A stretch of DNA of 44,476 nucleotides from an uncultured Oscillibacter sp. (GCF_910587525.1 NZ_CAJULS010000006.1:1-44476); one strand, 5' to 3'; counted from the stretch's first letter, positions 33,193 to 41,123 are shown. Notes: generated by a model not told the origin, from the letters alone. Translations and numbers: made by a program.

Positions 33193-34731
33193 ATGGAGCT
33201 GGAATTGAAAAGAGCCGGTCTGAACGCCTATGAGGTGGGCGGAGAACTGGCATTGACCCAAGAGGAGACGACGGAGACCATTGTGCCGGACTACTGCCCG
33301 GACATTGCGCGGATCATTGAGACAGAGGGGAAAGTATTCCTCCACAGCAGGGAACTGCGGGATGGGAAAGCAGAGGTGTCCGGTACCATCCGGGTGACGG
33401 TGCTGTATACGCCGGACGGGGAGAGCGGTATCCGCACGCTGGAATTTGCCATGCCCTTTACAGTGGAGAGTGACAGCCGGGCCATGGCAGGCTGTACATA
33501 TCTGACGGCGGAGACCGAGTCGGAATTTTTGGAGACCCGAATGCTGAATCCAAGAAAAGTTTTCACCCACTGCAAGCTGGTAACGCGTCTCACTGGCTAT
33601 CAGCGGGCTCCCCTGGACTTTTGCACCGATGTGGAGGCGGAGGATAATCTCTGTGTGGAAAAGCGGCAGGAACAGCAGCATGCTATTTTACTGACTCACA
33701 TTGCTGAAAAGGATTATACCTTTTCAGAGGAGATAAACCTCTCTCCCGGGCGGGAGGGCGCAGCGGAGTTACTGACAAGCCGGGTATGCGGCACCGTTAC
33801 CGAGGCAAAGGTCGTGGGCAGCAAGCTGGTTTTCAAAGGGATGTTCAGTGTCACTCTGCTCTATCGCACGGCGGAGGGCCGCTGTTGTACGACCTCCGCC
33901 GAGCTGCCTTTCTCCCAGATCATGGAGATGGAGGGGGCCTCGGAGGGAGCGGCGGCCACTGTGCAGCTGCAGCTCACCGGGACAGACTTCCAGATTGATG
34001 GTGCGGACGACGAGGGCCGTCAAATTTCGGTGACACTGTATTTTCACGCTGTGGCCCTCCTCCGGACAGAGGAGGAGGTCACAGTATTAAACGACCTTTA
34101 CTCCACCGCTTATGACATGACTTATGAAGCCGGGCCGCTGAATTTGACCAGCTTTTGCGAGACCATGACGCGCCGGCAGACTGTCCGGGAGGTTTTGGAG
34201 ATTGGTGTGGTAGCTGACTCCATCCTGTCCCTGTCGGTCAATTGCGGACCGGTGTCTGTCAGCAGGGAGGGAGAGGGCGTCACCCTGCGCACTGGGGCCT
34301 CTATTCAGGCGCTGTATCTGGATGAAGGCGGCGTGCCGCTGGTAGCGGAGCGATGCATCGATGTGGTCTGCCAGCTGGAGCTGCCAGAGGACTGCCGAAT
34401 CACCGCCCGGGCTGTCTGCGCTGAAGAGGTGCAGGGTACCTTGGGTGACCGAGGCATTGAGGTACGCTTTCCTGTGGATTTCCGGGCCGAGGCCAGCGCA
34501 CGGGTGAAGAAAATCTGCATCTCTGCCGCCAAGCTGGATACAGAGTCTGTCAAGGATTTGAGCGGCGCGCCGTCTCTGGTACTGCGGTGTCTGGGAAAAC
34601 AGGAGACCGCTTGGGATCTGGCGAAGAAGTACAATACCACCATTCCAACGATCCTGTCGGCAAATCAACTGGAGGAGGAGCAGGATATTCCCAGAGAAAA
34701 GCTGCTGCTGATTCCCAAAAAACGGGCATAA
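33193..34731 (+). CDS. sipL: SipL-like spore coat morphogenesis protein (DUF3794/SPOCS plus LysM)
   Basis: The 512-residue product from ATG 33193 contains repeated DUF3794 (SPOCS) domains, seen at about 35-130, 180-270 and 320-430 (for instance IVPDYCPDIARIIETEG and CGTVTEAKVVGSKLVFKG). A LysM domain lies at the C-terminus, with WDLAKKYNTTIPTILSANQL. This layout matches Clostridioides difficile SipL, which binds SpoIVA through LysM. An in-frame GTG at 33142 is inside the promoter region. It lies next to spoVM, with spoIVA 3.1 kb downstream. A sigma-E promoter precedes it. Confidence 0.88.
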   Translation: MELELKRAGLNAYEVGGELALTQEETTETIVPDYCPDIARIIETEGKVFLHSRELRDGKAEVSGTIRVTVLYTPDGESGIRTLEFAMPFTVESDSRAMAGCTYLTAETESEFLETRMLNPRKVFTHCKLVTRLTGYQRAPLDFCTDVEAEDNLCVEKRQEQQHAILLTHIAEKDYTFSEEINLSPGREGAAELLTSRVCGTVTEAKVVGSKLVFKGMFSVTLLYRTAEGRCCTTSAELPFSQIMEMEGASEGAAATVQLQLTGTDFQIDGADDEGRQISVTLYFHAVALLRTEEEVTVLNDLYSTAYDMTYEAGPLNLTSFCETMTRRQTVREVLEIGVVADSILSLSVNCGPVSVSREGEGVTLRTGASIQALYLDEGGVPLVAERCIDVVCQLELPEDCRITARAVCAEEVQGTLGDRGIEVRFPVDFRAEASARVKKICISAAKLDTESVKDLSGAPSLVLRCLGKQETAWDLAKKYNTTIPTILSANQLEEEQDIPREKLLLIPKKRA

Positions 34732-34732
34732 G

Positions 34733-34776
34733 AAAAGAGCGTGGAGACCGCCTTGCGGCGTGCTCCACGCTCTTTT
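34733..34776 (+). terminator. bidirectional terminator between sipL and the PEBP gene
   Basis: A 14-bp stem, AAAAGAGCGTGGAG (34733-34746) with CTCCACGCTCTTTT (34763-34776), encloses a small inner hairpin. T runs occur on both strands, ending convergent transcription. Confidence 0.93.
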
Positions 34777-34780
34777 CATC

Positions 34781-35257
34781 TTATGTTCGCCGGAAGATGC
34801 CCAGAAGGGAGGCTTCCTGCAAAATGTGGCCGGACATGGCTTTCATAAGTGTCCGCCGCCGGGAGGCGGGCAGGAGGTTCAAACGGCAGTCCAGCACATA
34901 GGAACGAAAAACATACCGGTGGGGGATGCGCAAAAACGGCGGCGGATGGGGGCCGCGGTAGCGGTTAGCGCCGTATCCAATACCCTGAACGGCATTTCCC
35001 AGGGATAAGACTGACGGTCCGTGGGGAATTCCCTCCGGAATATCTGTCATAGGAGGCAGGTTCCATATCAGCCAATGGCAGTAGGTTTTACAGAGAGGGA
35101 CGTCTAAATCCTCTAAAATCAGCGCAACGGAAACTGCGTTATCACAGAGGCCGGACAGGCGCAGGGCAGGGGAGAGGTCCTCCCCAAAACCGGTGTGCCG
35201 TTTTGGAATGGGACAGCCCTCCCGAAAAGCAGGACTGGTAAGCTTTAGAGCCTCCAT
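34781..35257 (-). CDS. YbhB/YbcL-type phosphatidylethanolamine-binding protein family
   Basis: The 158-residue product from ATG 35257 belongs to the PEBP/Raf-kinase-inhibitor-like family: SVALILEDLDVP near the start, HWLIWNLPPMTDIPEGIP in the ligand-site region and GYGANRYRGPHPP, a variant of the GYxGPxPP motif. Bacterial PEBPs lack clear ligands. The start lies one base downstream of the ABC ATPase stop with GAGGAGG inside that gene, so it is the last gene of the ABC operon, an unusual addition. Confidence 0.85.
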   Translation of the reverse strand: MEALKLTSPAFREGCPIPKRHTGFGEDLSPALRLSGLCDNAVSVALILEDLDVPLCKTYCHWLIWNLPPMTDIPEGIPHGPSVLSLGNAVQGIGYGANRYRGPHPPPFLRIPHRYVFRSYVLDCRLNLLPASRRRTLMKAMSGHILQEASLLGIFRRT

Positions 35258-35258
35258 G

Positions 35259-36026
35259 TCAGCCCTCCTCATACCGGGACAGGAACTGCCGGGTCCGCTC
35301 CTCCTGGGGGTGTTCGATGACCTGTCTAGGATCGCCCTGCTCTACAATGACGCCGCCATCCATAAAGATGATGCGATCCGCCACGTCCCGAGCAAAGGTC
35401 ATCTCATGAGTGACAATGATCATGGTGGTCTTCTGTTCCGCCAGTCCCCGGATGACACGCAGGACCTCGCCGGTGAGCTCCGGGTCCAGGGCGGAGGTGG
35501 GCTCGTCAAAGCAGAGAATATCAGGGTGTAAAGCTAAAGCCCTTGCAATTGCTATCCGTTGCTGCTGTCCACCGGAGAGCTGGTGGGGATAGTGGTCGGT
35601 CCTGTCCGCAAGGCCCATCTGGGCTAGCAGCTCCCTGCCGGCCTCCAGAATGCGTTCTTTAGTCTCATCGCCCCGCTCCTTGGCCAGAAGCTCACGGGCC
35701 AAGGTGACGTTCTGCAGGGCTGTGTATTGGGGGAAGAGATTGAAGTTCTGGAACACTAGGCCGAAGTGAAGACGCTTTTTCCGGATCTCGCTCTCCAGCT
35801 GGGTCTTAGGGTCCGCAGCGTCAAATAGAAGTTCTCCATTCACCAGAATGCGGCCCTGGTTCGGGGTCTCCAAAAAATTAAGGCACCGCAGGAGGGTGGT
35901 CTTGCCGCTGCCGGAGGAGCCGATGATGGCCAAAGCCTGACCTTGCTCCAGAGAGAAAGTGATGTCCTCCAGCACACGGGTGGCGCCGAAGTGTTTTTCG
36001 ATGTCGTGTACTTCTAAAATTGCCAT
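35259..36026 (-). CDS. polar amino-acid ABC transporter ATP-binding protein
   Basis: The 255-residue ATPase has Walker A GSSGSGKTT (about 36-44), the signature LSGGQQQR, Walker B ILCFDEP and the switch His in VTHEMTFA. It is GlnQ-like and belongs to the polar amino acid uptake family (PAAT). It pairs with the permease 12 bases upstream and the binding protein beyond it. Confidence 0.95.
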   Translation of the reverse strand: MAILEVHDIEKHFGATRVLEDITFSLEQGQALAIIGSSGSGKTTLLRCLNFLETPNQGRILVNGELLFDAADPKTQLESEIRKKRLHFGLVFQNFNLFPQYTALQNVTLARELLAKERGDETKERILEAGRELLAQMGLADRTDHYPHQLSGGQQQRIAIARALALHPDILCFDEPTSALDPELTGEVLRVIRGLAEQKTTMIIVTHEMTFARDVADRIIFMDGGVIVEQGDPRQVIEHPQEERTRQFLSRYEEG

Positions 36027-36038
36027 GTTATCGCCTCC

Positions 36039-36710
36039 TCACCGAAAATAGTCCAGCTTTTTCTCCACCCAGCCAAAGAGCAGCGTCAGCCCGCCGTTGA
36101 ACACCAAGTAGTACACACCGGTGAAGAACAGGGGCCACAGCAGTCCCTTGTAGCCGTGAGAGCTCTTCAAAAAGGCCTTGCCCGCCCAGATAACCTCTTG
36201 AATTGAGATGACCTGCGCCAGAGAGGTGTCCTTTACCAGGGTGATGATTTCGTTGGACATGGGCGGTACGACGCGCTTTACCATCTGTAGCAGCGTAACC
36301 TTGAAAAAGATCTGGGACTTGGTCATACCCAGCACCATTCCCGCCTCTTGTTGGCCTGCGGGGACTCCCTGGATGCCGCCCCGATAGATCTCGGCAAAGT
36401 AGCAGGAGTAATTGATGATAAAGGCCACTGCCGCCGCCATAAACCGTCCCGCAGTTCCGGCGGGCCAGGGGTTGCCGGAGGGCAACACCATGCCGGGGAT
36501 GAAAAAGATAATGTACAGCTGGAGCATCAGAGGGGTGCCCCGGATGACCCAGATCACTGTCCGGGTGAGCCACCGCAATGGGGTAAAGCGGCTCATAGAC
36601 CCGAATGATACAATCAGGCCCAAGGGCAGCGCCCCGGCCAGCGTGACGGCAAAGAGGGCGAGCGTCTGAACAAAACCCTCATTGAGGGCGCCTACAACGG
36701 TCATGAACAT
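36039..36710 (-). CDS. polar amino-acid ABC transporter permease
   Basis: The 223-residue product from ATG 36710 (with GAGGAG upstream) has about five membrane helices and the ATPase-contacting EAA loop in QQEAGMVLGMTKSQIFFKV. A TTG three codons upstream at 36719 lies right against the GAGGAG site and is rejected. It is the only permease, so it probably forms a homodimer. Confidence 0.93.
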   Translation of the reverse strand: MFMTVVGALNEGFVQTLALFAVTLAGALPLGLIVSFGSMSRFTPLRWLTRTVIWVIRGTPLMLQLYIIFFIPGMVLPSGNPWPAGTAGRFMAAAVAFIINYSCYFAEIYRGGIQGVPAGQQEAGMVLGMTKSQIFFKVTLLQMVKRVVPPMSNEIITLVKDTSLAQVISIQEVIWAGKAFLKSSHGYKGLLWPLFFTGVYYLVFNGGLTLLFGWVEKKLDYFR

Positions 36711-36748
36711 GGCTGTCAACTCCTCAAAGATCAGATTGCAGGGAGAAA

Positions 36749-36776
36749 GCAGGGACCGATTTGAAATCGGCCCCTG
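36749..36776 (-). terminator. hairpin between binding protein and permease genes
   Basis: GCAGGGACCGATT (36749-36761) pairs with AATCGGCCCCTGC (36765-36777) with one mismatch. It has no clean T run on the minus strand, so it may stop part of transcription or stabilise the upstream message, giving more binding protein than permease. Confidence 0.55.
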
Positions 36777-36794
36777 CGGATTCAGCGCGCCTGT

Positions 36795-37643
36795 TTACTT
36801 CTGTTCCACCAGCTTGTCACCGATCTTATAGGTGTCGGCAATCTGCTGCATGGAACCGTCGGCATAGCTGGCCTTAAAGAACTCATTGAGAGCGGCGGCC
36901 AGATCAGAACCTTTGCGAAAGCCAACGCCGTACTGTTCGTCATTGAGGCTCACAGTATAGGTGAGGTCCGCATAGCTGGTGCCCTCACCGGTCATGGCGA
37001 CGGCCATCAGGTAATCGATAACGGCGGCGTCGGCGGTGCCGGACTGAACTTCCAGCAGAGCGGTGGCCTGGTCCTGGGTAGCGGTGCAGGAATTGCCCAG
37101 CTTCTCGATTTCGGCCTGACCGGCGGAGCCGTTCTCTGCGGCGAACTGGAGACCCTCCAGGCTCTCCACGGTCTGATACTGATCAGCCTTATCCTTGGGG
37201 ACGATCACGACTTGAGCGTTGTTAAAGTAAGGGTTGGAGCACTCCATGGCGGCCTTCACATCATCGGTGAGGGTCATACCGTTCCAAACTACGTCCAGGG
37301 TCTTGCCCTCCAGTTCCATCACCTTGCTGTCCCACTCGATGAGCTGGAACTCAGCGGCCACGCCCAGGCTCTCGGCAAAGGCCTTGGCCAGATCGGCGTC
37401 AAAACCGATCCACTCACCGCTGGCATCCTGGTAGTCCATGGGCTCAAACTCGGTGATGCCAACGATCAGGGTGCCCTTATCCTTGATATAGGCCATATCG
37501 CTGTCGGTAACCTGAATGCCGGTGGGACCATCCGCTCCGCCGATAATGGGAGCTTCGTCCTTCTTTCCGCCGCAGGCGGCCAGAGACAGGACCACGGCCA
37601 GCGCCAGCGACAGGGCCAAAAACTTCTTTCGATTCTTCATCAT
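36795..37643 (-). CDS. amino-acid ABC transporter substrate-binding lipoprotein
   Basis: The 282-residue product from ATG 37643 (GGAGG five bases upstream) has a lipoprotein signal peptide with lipobox LAAC and lipidated Cys24. A short linker contains GGADGPT (35-41), then the solute-binding fold (SBP_bac_3): DKGTLIVGITEFEPMDY, IGFDADLAKAFAESLG, LEGKTLDVVWNGMTLT. The ligand is most likely a polar amino acid. Longer starts upstream have no ribosome binding site. Confidence 0.93.
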   Translation of the reverse strand: MMKNRKKFLALSLALAVVLSLAACGGKKDEAPIIGGADGPTGIQVTDSDMAYIKDKGTLIVGITEFEPMDYQDASGEWIGFDADLAKAFAESLGVAAEFQLIEWDSKVMELEGKTLDVVWNGMTLTDDVKAAMECSNPYFNNAQVVIVPKDKADQYQTVESLEGLQFAAENGSAGQAEIEKLGNSCTATQDQATALLEVQSGTADAAVIDYLMAVAMTGEGTSYADLTYTVSLNDEQYGVGFRKGSDLAAALNEFFKASYADGSMQQIADTYKIGDKLVEQK

Positions 37644-37685
37644 TTCATCCTCCAGATTTGGACGGCTGTCCATCCGTTTAGTACA

Positions 37686-37719
37686 TTAGCAGTTTATCAT
37701 GCTAAATTGTCTCTGTAAA
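37686..37719 (-). promoter_or_regulatory. promoter of the ABC operon with operator-like palindrome
   Basis: Minus strand TTTACA (37719-37714), 17-bp spacer, TAAACT (37696-37691). The -10 lies at the centre of the inverted repeat TTAGCA-N8-TGCTAA (37686-37705), so a repressor could bind there. Confidence 0.65.
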
Positions 37720-37793
37720 TACAAAAAATGACCGGAAACTACAAGAAAAAGCCGGGCTTAATTTGTACATTTTTGCTAAAAAAAGACGGGCTG

Positions 37794-37822
37794 TCATACT
37801 TTTATCTCTTGGGACATAGAGT
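37794..37822 (+). promoter_or_regulatory. sigma-E-type promoter of spoIVA
   Basis: TCATACT (37794-37800), 14-bp spacer, CATAGAGT (37815-37822): six of seven and six of eight consensus positions. Transcription would start near 37829, about 30 nt upstream of the start codon. Confidence 0.7.
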
Positions 37823-37859
37823 GAACCATGAATATGGAGCGGAAAAAGGACGGGATGCT

Positions 37860-39335
37860 ATGAATACTACAATCTACCAGAATATTGCCACCCGCACGGC
37901 GGGGGATATTTACATCGGTGTGGTGGGACCGGTGCGCACGGGCAAGTCCACCTTTATCAAGCGCTTTATGGAAACCCAGGTGATCCCCAACATTGAAAAC
38001 GTCTACCGCAAGGAGCGGGCCCGGGATGAGCTACCCCAGAGCGGCTCTGGGCGTACCATCATGACGGCAGAGCCGAAGTTTGTACCGGAGGAGGCCGCCC
38101 AGATCCAGCTGGAGGATGGCGGATCCTTCTCCGTGCGTCTTATCGACTGCGTGGGCTACATGGTCCGGGGCGCTATCGGCCAGTTTGAAGACGACGCACC
38201 CCGAATGGTCACCACACCCTGGTTTGACCACGAGATTCCCATGACCGAGGCGGCGGAGATCGGCACCCGGAAAGTCATCTCAGAGCACTCTACCATCGGT
38301 ATCGTCATTACCACCGACGGCACGGTGTCCGACATTCCCCGGGAGGACTATCTGGAGGCGGAAGAGCGGGTAATCCGGGAACTCCAGGAGTTGGGAAAAC
38401 CCTTTATCGTACTGCTGAACTCCGCTGACCCCAGGGGAGACCGGGCGGAGGCCATTGCCAGGGATATTGCCTCCCGGTATGAGGTGAACTGCGCCCCGGT
38501 GAACTGCCTGGACCTGGGGGAGGAGGATGTGGCCAATATCCTCAAGGCCGTCCTCTATGAGTTCCCCATGCAGGAGCTGGACCTGTTCCTGCCCCCCTGG
38601 GTGGACGCTCTGCCGGCGGATCATCCCATCAAGGCAGGGCTGTATGACGCCATCCGCCAGGGAACGGCGGAGCTGCGACACATCCGGGAGATCGAGGGTG
38701 TCATCAGCGCTCTGGGCGGCTGCGAAAATATCAGTGAAGCGAAAATCACCGGTATTGATCTGGGGACCGGCGTGGCCACGGCCAGATTGAGTCTGCCCAG
38801 GGAACTGTTCTACCACACGCTGTCAGAGCAGTCCGGCTTTGAGGTGGGAGATGACGGCGACCTCATGAGCCTGCTGACCCGTCTGGCGGCGGTGAAAGCG
38901 GAATACGACAAGGTAGCCGGGGCCCTGCGGGACGTGCGGGAGACGGGTTACGGCATTGTCGTCCCCGGCATCAGCGAGCTGACGCTGGAGGAGCCGGAGA
39001 TCATGAAACAGGGCGGCCGGTACGGTGTGAAGCTCAAGGCCAGCGCCCCCAGCATCCACATGATCCGGGCGGACATCGAGACCGCCGTCTCGCCGATTGT
39101 GGGCAACGAAAAGCAGTCTGAGGATATGGTGAATTACCTGCTTCAGGAGTTCGAGGGGGATACCAGCAAGATCTGGCAGTCCAACATCTTTGGACGCAGC
39201 TTCCACGAGCTGGTGAACGATGATCTCCAGGCCAAGCTGAAACGGATGCCGGAGGATGCCCGGAAGAAGCTTCAGGAGACCCTGACCCGCATCATCAACG
39301 AGGGCAGCGGCGGGCTGATCTGCATTATCCTGTAA
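37860..39335 (+). CDS. spoIVA: stage IV sporulation protein A (SpoIVA)
   Basis: SpoIVA is the ATPase that polymerises over the forespore to make the base of the coat. The 491-residue product is almost exactly the Bacillus length (492). It has Walker A GPVRTGKST (23-31), SGRTIMTAEPKFVP after it, a Walker B-like LIDCVGYMVRGA, and the conserved C-terminus ending GSGGLICIIL, required for SpoVM binding. ATG 37860 has AAAGGA upstream; in-frame starts from 37728 fall in the promoter. The gene stands alone between the ABC operon and a terminator. Confidence 0.97.
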   Translation: MNTTIYQNIATRTAGDIYIGVVGPVRTGKSTFIKRFMETQVIPNIENVYRKERARDELPQSGSGRTIMTAEPKFVPEEAAQIQLEDGGSFSVRLIDCVGYMVRGAIGQFEDDAPRMVTTPWFDHEIPMTEAAEIGTRKVISEHSTIGIVITTDGTVSDIPREDYLEAEERVIRELQELGKPFIVLLNSADPRGDRAEAIARDIASRYEVNCAPVNCLDLGEEDVANILKAVLYEFPMQELDLFLPPWVDALPADHPIKAGLYDAIRQGTAELRHIREIEGVISALGGCENISEAKITGIDLGTGVATARLSLPRELFYHTLSEQSGFEVGDDGDLMSLLTRLAAVKAEYDKVAGALRDVRETGYGIVVPGISELTLEEPEIMKQGGRYGVKLKASAPSIHMIRADIETAVSPIVGNEKQSEDMVNYLLQEFEGDTSKIWQSNIFGRSFHELVNDDLQAKLKRMPEDARKKLQETLTRIINEGSGGLICIIL

Positions 39336-39340
39336 ATTTT

Positions 39341-39376
39341 AAAAGAGGGCATTGGGTTTCCAATGCCCTCTCTTTT
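39341..39376 (+). terminator. bidirectional terminator between spoIVA and ogt
   Basis: GAGGGCATTGG (39345-39355), 4-nt loop, CCAATGCCCTC (39360-39370), with A-rich and T-rich flanks serving both convergent genes. Confidence 0.92.
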
Positions 39377-40205
39377 ATGGTATTTCCTCCGGAAGAGGCC
39401 TGCGCACATACCCTACAAGGTCCTTTCGGACGGCGCCCAGACGCCGGAAGGTCTCCCGGCCCTGGCGGAGGGTCATGCCGTGGTTTTCATCGCTGGGCTG
39501 GTCCTCGCCAGGGTCGAATACATCATTTTCCCAGAGACAGACTGGGCAGATATAGGCAACGGCGTCCTTTTCCGGCACGGGAAGGGTCTTGTAGCCGCAG
39601 CAGGGGCAGGGAAACTTCCCCGGCTCCGGCGGGGGAAGCGGCTCGTCTGGGGCGAAGGGCAGATTCTTCCTGGCCTCCGGCAGATACTGGAACCCCGGCC
39701 TTTTTTCACGTTCAAGGGTGCTAGACCTTGCTGTGTTCACACCCTCCAGCGTCAAGAGAAACCGCTTTTTCTCCACGCCTCCGGCGTAGCCCGTCAGGCT
39801 GCCGCCCGCGCCCAGCACACGGTGACAGGGGATAAGAATGGAAATGGGATTATGGCTCACTGCGTTTCCCACTGCCCGGGGAGAGGAACCCAGCGCCGCC
39901 GCCAGGGCCCCGTATGTACGGGTCTGCCCACAGGGGATCTCCAGCAGCTGTCTCCAAACGGCTTGTTGGAACGCACTCCCCGCAGGGGACAGAGGCGGCA
40001 GGGCAGGGGGACAGTTTCCAGCAAAGTAATCGTCCAGCCAAAGCGCGGCCTTCCGAAATATGGGAAGTGCCGGCGCCTTCTGCGCCTCCGGGTCCAATCC
40101 GGCGGCAAAATATTTCTGGTTTTCCAGCCAAAGCCCGGTGAGAGCCGTTCCGTCAGAGGCCAGACGCACAGAGCCCACAGGGGAGGGGATATCTGTGAAA
40201 AACAT
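39375..40205 (-). CDS. O6-alkylguanine-DNA alkyltransferase fused to a CPCC zinc-ribbon domain
   Basis: Residues 1-165 are an Ogt-type methylated-DNA-protein cysteine methyltransferase with active site IPCHRV (Cys127). The stretch 166-196 is a Pro-rich linker. Residues 197-276 form a CPCC domain (Cysteine-rich CPCC, PF14206): CPCC at 200-203 and CPVC at 220-223 with LWENDVFDPGEDQP and RETFRRLGAVRKDL. The two halves are in one uninterrupted frame. Either could work alone; the CPCC domain is usually free-standing. GGAGG precedes the start. This fusion seems uncommon. Confidence 0.88.
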   Translation of the reverse strand: MFFTDIPSPVGSVRLASDGTALTGLWLENQKYFAAGLDPEAQKAPALPIFRKAALWLDDYFAGNCPPALPPLSPAGSAFQQAVWRQLLEIPCGQTRTYGALAAALGSSPRAVGNAVSHNPISILIPCHRVLGAGGSLTGYAGGVEKKRFLLTLEGVNTARSSTLEREKRPGFQYLPEARKNLPFAPDEPLPPPEPGKFPCPCCGYKTLPVPEKDAVAYICPVCLWENDVFDPGEDQPSDENHGMTLRQGRETFRRLGAVRKDLVGYVRRPLPEEIP

Positions 40206-40228
40206 TGCGCGCCTCCTTTTTCCATTTT

Positions 40229-40257
40229 AGTATACCAGCTTTTTGGAAAGCTTGCAA
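40229..40257 (-). promoter_or_regulatory. extended -10 promoter of the ogt fusion gene
   Basis: Minus strand TTGCAA (40257-40252), 17-bp spacer, TATACT (40234-40229) with TGG before it. The -35 box is shared with the coaX promoter. Confidence 0.75.
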
Positions 40258-40280
40258 GAGGGGAAAAATCGTGCTATCAT
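40252..40280 (+). promoter_or_regulatory. promoter of coaX
   Basis: TTGCAA (40252-40257), 17-bp spacer, TATCAT (40275-40280). The palindromic -35 hexamer is also that of the divergent ogt promoter. Confidence 0.75.
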
Positions 40281-40318
40281 AACATTATAAAAAGAAATCT
40301 GAATTGGAGGAGGCTGCC

Positions 40319-41089
40319 ATGTTACTGGCCATTGACGTAGGGAATTCCAACACTTCGGTAGGGCTGTTTGACAAGGGAAAGAATCTGCGGTTCCTGGCCT
40401 CTCTGGACACAGACAGCCGGAAAACCGCCGATCAGATCAGCGTGGACCTAATGAACCTGTTTACATTATACCATTTTGACTATAACCAGGTCAGCGGTGC
40501 AATCCTGTGCAGTGTGGTGCCTCCCCTGAATTTCATGATGGAGAAAGCTCTGACAAGGCTTTTAGGCCGTCCGCCCATGGTAGTGGGCCCCGGCGTCAAG
40601 ACAGGACTGAACATTCGTCTGACTGTCCAGACCCAGGTGGGGGCGGATATTGTAGCCGACGCTGTGGCCGCTCTAGAGAAATTTTCTCCGCCCATCATCA
40701 CTATCGATATGGGTACAGCCACCACTATCGGCGTGATTTCCCAGGGGCGGAACTATGAAGGGGGACTTCTGCTCCCTGGTGTCAATGTATCTCTGGAGGC
40801 TTTGAGCCGCCGGGCTGCCCAGCTGCCGGACATCTCCCTCCAGCACCCGAAGGCGCTGATTGGCAAGACCACGGAGGACTGTATGCGCTCCGGCATTGTC
40901 TATGGTACCGCCGGAATGCTGGACGGTATCATCGACCGTATTTGTGAGGAGTTCCCAGGGCAGCAGGTCAGCGTGGTGGCCACCGGGGGCAACGCCCCGG
41001 TGATCGTCCGGTATTGCCGGAATCCTATTGTCTATGACAAATTCCTCTTAATGGACGGACTGTGGACCATCTATCAGAAAAACCGCTGA
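40319..41089 (+). CDS. coaX: type III pantothenate kinase
   Basis: First step of CoA synthesis from pantothenate; this type is insensitive to CoA feedback. The 256-residue product from ATG 40319 (GGAGG at 40306-40310) opens with MLLAIDVGNSNTSVGLFD, the ASKHA nucleotide-binding motif, followed by DMGTATTIGVI and TAGMLDGIIDRI. CoA supply matters to the CoA-transferase pathway, but the two genes are 28 kb apart. Confidence 0.96.
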   Translation: MLLAIDVGNSNTSVGLFDKGKNLRFLASLDTDSRKTADQISVDLMNLFTLYHFDYNQVSGAILCSVVPPLNFMMEKALTRLLGRPPMVVGPGVKTGLNIRLTVQTQVGADIVADAVAALEKFSPPIITIDMGTATTIGVISQGRNYEGGLLLPGVNVSLEALSRRAAQLPDISLQHPKALIGKTTEDCMRSGIVYGTAGMLDGIIDRICEEFPGQQVSVVATGGNAPVIVRYCRNPIVYDKFLLMDGLWTIYQKNR

Positions 41090-41094
41090 GTTTT

Positions 41095-41123
41095 ATCCGG
41101 CGCTCTTTGCGCCGGATTTTTTC
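41095..41123 (+). terminator. terminator of coaX
   Basis: ATCCGGCGC (41095-41103), 5-nt loop, GCGCCGGAT (41109-41117), then six T. Confidence 0.93.

Noticed and set aside
39357..40340. 325-residue plus-strand ORF
   Set aside because: Antisense to the ogt fusion gene, which has clear PCHRV and CPCC motifs.
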